From the NCBI GenBank assembly GCA_944990035.1, contig CALYLX010000111.1, positions 1,349,770-1,413,769 on the forward strand: 64,000 bases of DNA, in the 5' to 3' direction. The translations under genes and the position numbers were made by a program. Origin of the DNA: Clitopilus passeckerianus (Eukaryota > Basidiomycota > Agaricomycetes > Agaricales > Entolomataceae). The notes beneath the pieces were generated by a model, which was given only the letters and a program-made list of their open reading frames with translations, searched no databases and was not told the origin of the DNA. Positions 57,134 through 64,000 of this stretch are shown piece by piece. Position 1 is the first letter of the stretch, and every line of letters begins with the position of its first letter.

Positions 57134-57653
57134 ATGCCACCACCATCTACGAGTGCCTCCCTTCACCTAATCGTCCTTCAAGATGGTTTCTTCGTAGAGA
57201 AATATCCTTGCGACAGGCCGGTGCCGTCTTGGGTTGGAGATCGGATGTTCGCTTCTAATCCTTTCTTCTCTGTCACTCGGACCAACGAGGAAGTGTCCGT
57301 TGTCGGAATAGTGGATGAAGGTCTTCCTGACGAGGTTCGGAAATCTTCACCTTGGACAGCCATTAAAATCAAAGGACCGATGGAACACAGTAGATACTAT
57401 TCAAGTGCTCCCGTCAGAGTTAAGCTTAGTGGATCTACAGGTCTGACCGGTATTCTTTCCGACTTTACAGCACCTCTCAAAGTTGCGAAAGTACCTATTT
57501 TTGCTATTTCTACCTGGTAAGAGACCACGGATAGCTTCTGCCTGATTGTCGTATTGACTGCAGCGAAGGAACACCGATTACATCCTTGTACCATCCGAAA
57601 AATTCTCGGAGGCAAAAGAGGCACTGAAAACGGATGGATGGACTTTTGTATAA
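57134..57653 (+). CDS. ACT-domain protein of the CASTOR type
   Basis: Two exons, 57134-57516 and 57569-57653, give 155 residues. Two small ACT-like halves can be traced; the C-terminal one has the pattern LSDFTAPLKVAKVPIFAIST, then NTDYILVPSEKFSEAKEAL, which is characteristic of the CASTOR-related ACT family. In animals such domains sense arginine for TORC1; in fungi and bacteria short forms are common and their ligands are mostly unknown. The acceptor was chosen after GCGAAG to keep TWNTDYILVP in frame. Confidence 0.82.
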
Positions 57654-57975
57654 TGTAGAATTTTAGCTAGGACCCCAAGTTATTTATTGAAGCTAAATGA
57701 AACGGGGGAAGTTTGAGAAAAGGGGTCGTTGGGTGAATTGGTACCATCACAAGGACACACACGACGGCGCACGATTCATTGCACTTCAACATTGCCCTCG
57801 ACCACGAGTACTGCTAATACTTCTTCATCCAAACATCGACGTCGCACGCTCAGGACGAGTCTAAGGTATAAATATTGCCTTCTCATTACCTCTGCCTAGT
57901 GAAAAAGTTGCTGACGCGACGGACTTTCCAAAGTTAATTGGCTCAACGCCGACGGAGATACCAAACTGGTTTGCT
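57654..57975. other. intergenic region
   Basis: 322 bp upstream of the next gene. Nothing recognised. Confidence 0.4.
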
Positions 57976-59722
57976 ATGGACGAACCATCCCCTCTGACTG
58001 TAATTTCTACGGAAACACGTCAAAAACGTGTGCAACCTTCGCGTACAAAGTCTAAACGCGTTGCTACTGGAGTTGGGAGTAGTGATGTTGATATTATGAT
58101 CCTCGAAACCCAAAAACGAAAACGTGAGTGCACTCAATCCACAACGAGCATGAACGGCGAGAGATTGAGCAAATCTGTACAGATGAAAGTGAACCATTGA
58201 TACCCGTTTCGACGAAGTTCTTCCTGACGACGAATTCTGCTATTGCATCGAGTTCCTCCTCGGATTCCTCCCAGTTCAATATTGTTGCAAACGAACGTTA
58301 CTTCAGTCGTCCTGAGGTCCTTGAGTCTTTCAGAGACAAGCAACCATTGAAACACCCTCGTTTGTTTCTTTGGGCGGAACCCACACAACTGGCAGGTTCA
58401 GGGCTAGATCGCAGTCGGGAACGACTAGGGAGGAAGATGTGCGTTACCACAATCTCATTTTACATACAAAACTCATTTTTTGGGAATAGGACCCGGAAGT
58501 AGCGGATGCAATTTATTTGAAGAGACATAGAAAGTTTGAACACTTTGAAAAACGTGGCCGACTCAGGGAGAAAGAAAAGCTGCAGCACGAACATTACAAA
58601 CTCAAGGAGCGCATCGAACAACTGGAAAAGTTGGATGGTGCTGCCTTCATGTCCATTTCTGCGGACTACTTCCCAGATTTACCTCAAGAACCGGATGAAC
58701 GACTCCCAGACCATGAACTTCTGGATCCCAATGTTGGGCTCTATCACGGAACACTCAATGCGGAAGGCGAGAGACGACGGAAAGAAATGCTTGCCACCGC
58801 ACATCTTCTTGAAGAGCGCTATCGTCGTCTTCTTCCTCCGAGAAAAAAGCCTGATGCACCTCCTGGCCCCCTTGTTTCTGCAACCCCGGAAATCACGCAA
58901 CCCAATGAACCAGAGGAACTCACTTTCATTGAGTACACCCAGAAGAATGGCGACAGGCCTAAAGCCAAGACTAAGGCCAAGGCTCCTCAAACTACTTCTG
59001 CTCCTGTGTCGCGTCCGGAATCGGCAAGAAAGGCGCAGAAGGGGCCTCCTTCACCAACAAGACAGGCTGCTCCATCGAAAGCTGAAGAGGAAGAGCCTTT
59101 TGCTGGCGATACGGCCGAGCCAGAACAAGAACCGGTAGCACAAATGGAGGTTGAGCCCATGGAAGAGGAGCGGCCTGCCCCCCAAAAGAAAGCTCAAAAA
59201 CTACCTGCCAAATCTACTCGCCAGGCAAAGCAAGGGAAGATTCCTCGCTCAGCCTCGGTCGGTTACCAAGAGACCACAACATCGTCCACAGAGGTCGACC
59301 AGGTCCAACCCACTCCAGCCCGAGATATAGATGGCTTGGTCGAGGAGCCCGCAATAATAGTATCACGGAAGAGTGCCGGTCGTCCTCGTAAGCGTCCTCG
59401 TCTCTCCCCGGGCCCCGCTGCGTCCCCTGCTCCCTCACATCCGATCGGGAAAGAAATGTCTGCCCCACCTCCCTTGTCTGCATTCCCCCACCTTTCTGAA
59501 CGGCGGTCGCAATCCCGCGCATCCACCGTCCAGCCAGGCAGGAATCAAAAACCTTGCACATTGGTTCACCATGCTGAGCTTACGAAAGGGGGCAAGAGTA
59601 AGCGGCAGGTGGTCGCATTTGGTGTGGCAATACCGCCTTCTGTTACAGGAGAGAAAAAGACAAATAAAGATGAAGGGGAGTATATGCTTCCCTACTGGGT
59701 GTTCCCGCCACCGGTGATTTGA
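57976..59722 (+). CDS. basic nuclear-type protein with coiled coil and AT-hook-like motif
   Basis: Exon 1 (57976-58123) and exon 2 (from 58183) are clear; a last exon begins at about 58497 (DPEVADAIYLKRHRKFEHFE) and runs to 59722. The join between 58270 and 58440 is uncertain. Just before the GTGCGT donor at 58439 the frame that fits the last exon (GRFRARSQSGTTREED) differs from the one coming from exon 2, so an extra intron or an indel is present. The core is a charged helix (KRGRLREKEKLQHEHYKLKE). It is followed by a disordered Pro/Glu/Lys region and SAGRPRKRPRLS, an AT-hook-like basic patch. A chromatin role is plausible; I do not recognise the family with confidence. Confidence 0.6.
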
Positions 59723-59877
59723 GGAGAGAGGAGGGTATTTATTGTTATGATAGTCTATACAACCTTCAACGTATACAAACGCCGGTCTTACTACTTTTAC
59801 CCTCGATCTTGGTCCTATATTAAAGTCAGAAATATAATTAATCTTTTCAGCCTAGCGACCATCTATAGTAGTATAAC

Positions 59878-60777
59878 CTATGAGCTTCGGGCTACTTTTG
59901 TTTCTGTTGACTGGGAATACGAAGAGACGATACTAGAGGCGTCCTGCCTGAGGTTGATTGGAACGTCCCTTCGCTTCGCGAGAATCAGGTTGACCTGCTG
60001 GGTAGGAGAAAGGGCGGTCCTGTCCGCAGGGGTGTCGCGCGGAGAGTATCGGAAGTAGTGGCCACCAAGCTTCTCCTTGATAGCTTGGGCTGTAAGGGTG
60101 TAACGGGGTAGTGAGGAAGAGTGGAAAAGGCTGTCGAGATCGCTGGCAGTAAACTCCGCGTCTTGGAATGCTGCAGGCGACTTAACGTCTCCCCCGTTTT
60201 CAATTTCCTCCATAGTTATATCTGCGCCGTCTTCATCTTCCTCGACCAGGGCTTTGGACTGAGCAGGGGCTGCAGCACGTTTCTGCTGGTTCGCCTTCTT
60301 TGCGTCAGCCTTAGCCTTTGTTTGAGAGCGCGTTACAGGTCGTTTGGAGCCCTGTGCGCTTTGAGGACGGGATGGACGCCAAGCCGCAGGGGCCTCGGTT
60401 GGGAAGAGAAGGGCAGCCTCCGCCTCAGCAAGACGCTCTTCACGACGTTTGAGCTCCGCTGCCTCGATTCGCATTTTACGTTTGGCAGCCTCTACTTCTG
60501 CTGATTTAGAAGGAGAGCGCTGGTGCTGGCCACGTTGTTGGCTACGCAGTTGAGCAGCATGACGCTCTTCACGTCGTTTCTGTTCGGCTGCTAGGATGGT
60601 CTGCCTACGCTCATCCGATGTCACGGTGCGTCCAGCGGCATGCGCCTCCACAGATTCTGGGTCTGGCCTCCAAGGTTCCGTGCTGACAGGTTCTCCTTGG
60701 GCAGCTAGAGGTTCAGAGTCAAAAAAATTCTCGATACATTCGGCATACGAAGAACTCACGGATTTCAATGTCCCCAT
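59878..60777 (-). CDS. disordered charged protein, not recognised
   Basis: An open frame to a TAA-type end at 59878. I start it at the ATG at 60777 (MGTLKSVSSSYAECIENFF), giving about 299 residues; the same frame is open to 60951, but that part looks non-coding. It contains two Arg/Glu-rich helices with the repeated pattern AEQKRREERHAAQ and AAELKRREERLAEAE, a basic stretch (RPVTRSQTKAKADAKKANQQ) and an acidic patch (VEEDEDGADITMEEIENG). No domain recognised. Its start is 273 bp from that of divergent PFA4. Confidence 0.5.
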   Translation of the reverse strand: MGTLKSVSSSYAECIENFFDSEPLAAQGEPVSTEPWRPDPESVEAHAAGRTVTSDERRQTILAAEQKRREERHAAQLRSQQRGQHQRSPSKSAEVEAAKRKMRIEAAELKRREERLAEAEAALLFPTEAPAAWRPSRPQSAQGSKRPVTRSQTKAKADAKKANQQKRAAAPAQSKALVEEDEDGADITMEEIENGGDVKSPAAFQDAEFTASDLDSLFHSSSLPRYTLTAQAIKEKLGGHYFRYSPRDTPADRTALSPTQQVNLILAKRRDVPINLRQDASSIVSSYSQSTETKVARSS

Positions 60778-61050
60778 AATTCGACGCCAAACGCCTGTTC
60801 GGCTGGGTGAAACTTGCTGAAGCTGCAGCCGTAGTATTCCATCTCCATTGTTGTCGTGCACAATGTGAAATTGTGTAGGCGACACCGTATTTTGTTGAGA
60901 GACGTTGCATTGTTGGCTGCTGCAGAGGCTCCTGTGCCAGCCGAAAGGCAAGAATTTGCAAAAGGGCGCTGACGTAATGTGCCGAGCAGTCCAAAAGAGG
61001 AAATGCCGGATTACGCTGCACGGCTGCGGTCATTGCTCTGAACTTGAAGA

Positions 61051-62946
61051 ATGCGTCCACTATGGGGCCGCCTCATCGTTGGCTTCGTTCTCTGCTTGAT
61101 ATCTTTCATTTCGTATAGTTCTCAAATCTTTATAATATGGCCGTGGTATGGAAGCGAACTGTCAGTTGAGCTGATAACGTTATTACTTCCATTCAAGTAA
61201 GCAGACACCGACCACGCCATTGCAGGTTCCTCAACCTAATCTTGTTGCTTTAGTTTGCTGGTTGGAATGTTATTCTGGAATTATTGGCTATGCGTGTTGA
61301 CGGATCCAGGTCGCGTCCCAGACAACTGGGTGAGTACAAATACCGATGACCATGACACTGAAATTGGCTAAGTCGGCATGAACTCCAGAAACCAGACACC
61401 CATACGGATGGCGTCGAAGTAAAGAAGCTTACTGGCGCGCCAAGATACTGCCGTGTTTGCGACAAATATAAGCCTCCGAGAACACACCACTGTAGATCGT
61501 GCAACAGGTAAGCACCGTGTCAATAACTTCCGGCCGGTCTGACAGCTACCTGCCAGATGTGTGCTTCGTATGGGTATGTTACAAAATACGGGCGTGCGTT
61601 TTTATCTTCTGACTCTGCCCCAAGATCATCACTGTCCATGGGTCAACAACTGCGTCGGTCACTTCAACTACGGCCATTTCATCCGTTTTCTCTTCTACGT
61701 CGACCTCGCATGTTCCTACCATCTTCTGATGGTCACACAAAGAGTGTTAGGCACTGGAGACAACTTCTGGGTCAGTTCGGCCTTTTTTTTTTTTTTTTCA
61801 GAATCGTACACTCACTCATCTCACCCGCCTTCAGGATGAACCGAGCGCACAAGAACTGGTCTTCATTATCCTCAATTACGTGGCTTGTGTGCCTGTTTTG
61901 ATGTGTGTTGGAATATTCAGGTATTTTAATTCAATAACAGTGTGTTATTTCCTTCGAATTAATCCTATTCTAGTCTCTACCACTTCTATTGCCTACTGGG
62001 CAACAGTACTACCATCGAAGGTTGGGAGAAGGACAAGGCCGCTACTATGGTCCGTCGAGGAAAGATACAAGAAGTAAGCTTTATCTCGATATCAAAATAA
62101 ATGAAGTCTGATTTAATATCACCAGATTAAATTTCCATATGTTAGAGAGTCCGGCTGCCTGAGTTTTTGATTTTGACTAATTATTACCCCCAGAATCTTG
62201 GCAGAAAAAAGAATATCCAATCCATCCTGGGGAAGAATCCACTTTTATGGTGTTGGCCAACAAGGACACCTGGCACGGGTCTCAAATATGAGCTCGTTGA
62301 TCATGACGGTACGTGGGATGAGCTTCAGTCCCGACACGGTGGTCGGCCTCAGAAGGACGGCCATAACGTATAATCTTCCAATCGAGTTTGTGAGTCAGTC
62401 TGCAGAATGACTCCAGTTCCTACCGCCTCTTTTCCCCTTCATAACTTGACAACCGTTCCTGTGGGCTAATACATGTTTCCCTCAGGCGGGCTCCTGCAAT
62501 GGCCTCCTCGCGACCCAAAATTCGAAGAGGACCTCCAACAGAATGGTGAATTCACTTTGGTTGATTCACCTTGGACATACGAGAACGGGTCCGTAAACCC
62601 AGATTTGAAGCCATTCAACTCGAGCCTTCGTCAAGCCTCTTCCTCCAAGCGACGGCGGGTTCCAGGTGCATCCGCTCTACCGCCATACCACCCAGATTAC
62701 CAGGAAGGCCAGGAATATGTGTCTTCTGACAGCGAGGTATCGTCTGATGACGAGCTTCCTCGCCCTCTCGTGAGACAAGGCTCAGAAGGGTACGAGGTGC
62801 AGCCATTGGACAGGAATGTGATGCTGGAAAGATACCTAAAGGATCTCGGAGAGGAACCAGGACGGTATTTGAAGTATATACCCGAACCAGATGTAGACAG
62901 CGATGACGACGACGACTTGCCGCTCTCACAGACGATACCGGCGTAA
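61051..62946 (+). CDS. PFA4: DHHC palmitoyltransferase, Pfa4 type
   Basis: Ten exons give 426 residues. Pfa4 S-acylates proteins in the ER; its yeast client is chitin synthase Chs3. Two N-terminal helices ([20 protein letters not shown]) are followed by [11 protein letters not shown], and a Cys-rich domain with [20 protein letters not shown] and the catalytic [19 protein letters not shown]. Helices 3 and 4 follow, then the TTxE motif in [13 protein letters not shown] and a cytosolic tail with an acidic C-terminus. Exons 4 (17 nt) and 8 (15 nt) are short; all phases agree. The intron after NFW has a run of about 17 T before a later acceptor at 61834. Confidence 0.93.
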
Positions 62947-63082
62947 TAGAAAAAAAATAATGGCATTAAACTACATGGACTCGGACTATCATACATTATA
63001 TCTGGGTTACTAATATATGGAAAGCTATTGGAAACTCAAGACAGCAGATAACAATAAGCAACGAGAATAAATACAATTATTG

Positions 63083-64000
63083 TCAATGAGCAGCATGGGT
63101 GACGTTGGTGATGTTCGCAAAATTGGCTGCCTCGCGTGCTCGAGCTTGGAGGTTGCTGGTCATATCCACAGCCTGCTGTACACGGTTGTTGATGTGGTCT
63201 GTACCTCGCTGATGCCAGTTCTGTGCTTCTTCGCGGATTGTGTCGAGGTAACTCTGGACCTCGGGGCCGTGTTGGTCAATGAAGATTGCACGGAGTATAG
63301 GTAGAAGTGCATTAACGTCAACTGGCGGAGGTGGTGGTCTGGGGATATCGCGTAGTTGCTGAAGCTTAGTTTCGAGTGCCTGAATCTTTCGTGCATCCTC
63401 TTTCTGCCCCTCTTCCAACTGTCTGAGTGATTCTTCGGCCTGTATGTGTGTGTTAGCCTGTGTTGTGATTTTGAGGAAGGAATGCCTCACCCTTGTACGG
63501 ATCAAATGGCGTCTATCTAGCTCAGTCCTAATTTTCAGAATCTCAGCGTCAAGTGTAGCGCCTTTATCCAGGAGATCGGCCACCAGTATGGCTTGCTTGT
63601 CGAGGGCCGTGCTAGCACCCGTAGTCCGTTGTTGAATCTCCAGGGCGGCATATTTTCTTGTAAAGGTGTCATCGATGCGAGCAAGTCTAGGGACGAGGTC
63701 GGGCTGCTCTGTGATTGGCTTGTCGAGAATGTTGGTGTATCTCCGGAAGGCAATGGCATCGTCAATCCTTGCTCTTATCTCCTCCAGTCTTTCTATCGTC
63801 TCTTGCATTTCTGCGAGTGGCGTAGGAATGTCGTGCTCAACGTGTTCGCTGGTGGGGCCTGGAGGGGGTAACTGAGGGCTAGGTGCAGGTGCGGTTAATT
63901 GTTGGTAAAGCTTCGCCTCGTCAATCCATGTTTTGACTCGGGCGATGTATGCCTCGACTTCGCGGACGTCGAACTCAGGCAGAAACCTGGGGTCATCGAG
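63083..64000 (-). CDS. coiled-coil protein, 5' end outside the window
   Basis: Minus-strand frame open to the window end (63491-64000), joined in phase across a 51-nt intron to a last exon at 63083-63439. About 289 residues are visible. A Pro-rich linker (PAPSPQLPPPGPTSEHVEHD) sits between a helix (EVEAYIARVKTWIDEAKLYQ) and a coiled coil; a second Pro run (RPPPPPVDVNALLP) precedes the helical C-terminus. Helix-linker layout recalls nucleoporin or kinetochore subunits, but I cannot name it. It is partial at its N-terminus. Confidence 0.7.
   Translation of the reverse strand, partial: LDDPRFLPEFDVREVEAYIARVKTWIDEAKLYQQLTAPAPSPQLPPPGPTSEHVEHDIPTPLAEMQETIERLEEIRARIDDAIAFRRYTNILDKPITEQPDLVPRLARIDDTFTRKYAALEIQQRTTGASTALDKQAILVADLLDKGATLDAEILKIRTELDRRHLIRTRVRHSFLKITTQANTHIQAEESLRQLEEGQKEDARKIQALETKLQQLRDIPRPPPPPVDVNALLPILRAIFIDQHGPEVQSYLDTIREEAQNWHQRGTDHINNRVQQAVDMTSNLQARAREAANFANITNVTHAAH

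Overview
The window is nuclear DNA of a filamentous basidiomycete, most likely an Agaricomycete. The basis is dense gene packing, many introns of about 50 nt with GT-AG (sometimes GC-AG) ends, fungal gene families (class I myosin with SH3, Brh2/BRCA2-like protein, Pfa4, GH5 exo-beta-1,3-glucanase) and retroelement types common in this group. No species is named; that placement is inference. No tRNA, rRNA or CRISPR was found.

Layout. 1-6.1 kb: a long coiled-coil protein, a secreted or single-pass membrane Ser/Thr-rich protein, and a tiny conserved-looking membrane protein. 6.37-18.97 kb: one tyrosine-recombinase retrotransposon of the DIRS/Ngaro class, on the minus strand, with a full set of split direct repeats (A1 - ORFs - B1 A2 - B2). 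A 7.2-kb Ty3/gypsy chromodomain LTR retrotransposon has landed in its reverse transcriptase gene. The LTR element has two 485-bp LTRs with no difference by eye, a 5-bp target duplication, and frameshifted gag and pol. The outer element ends 21 bp before the start codon of riboflavin synthase, so it separates that gene from its original upstream DNA.

19-64 kb: ordinary gene-rich DNA. In order: riboflavin synthase; a disordered Ser/Pro-rich protein; class I myosin and, directly upstream on the same strand, a UCS-domain myosin chaperone; TRM6 (tRNA m1A58 methyltransferase subunit); an Mdm1/SNX13-type PXA-RGS-PX-Nexin_C protein; an Oac1-like mitochondrial carrier; GH5 exo-beta-1,3-glucanase divergent from UDP-GlcNAc pyrophosphorylase; a taxilin-like coiled-coil protein with a SUMO-like domain inside it; a compact BRCA2/Brh2 homologue; mitochondrial processing peptidase alpha; alkaline ceramidase; mitochondrial EF-Ts; NAF1; a secreted RNase T2; a CASTOR-type ACT protein; an unrecognised basic nuclear-type protein; an unrecognised disordered protein; the Pfa4 palmitoyltransferase; and a coiled-coil gene cut by the window end.

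Functional links: myosin I and its chaperone class lie side by side; the beta-glucan and chitin-precursor enzymes share one intergenic region; several neighbours serve mitochondria (carrier, MPP alpha, EF-Ts). Exon maps were derived by hand from splice signals and reading-frame continuity. They are internally consistent (phases add up) except where stated.
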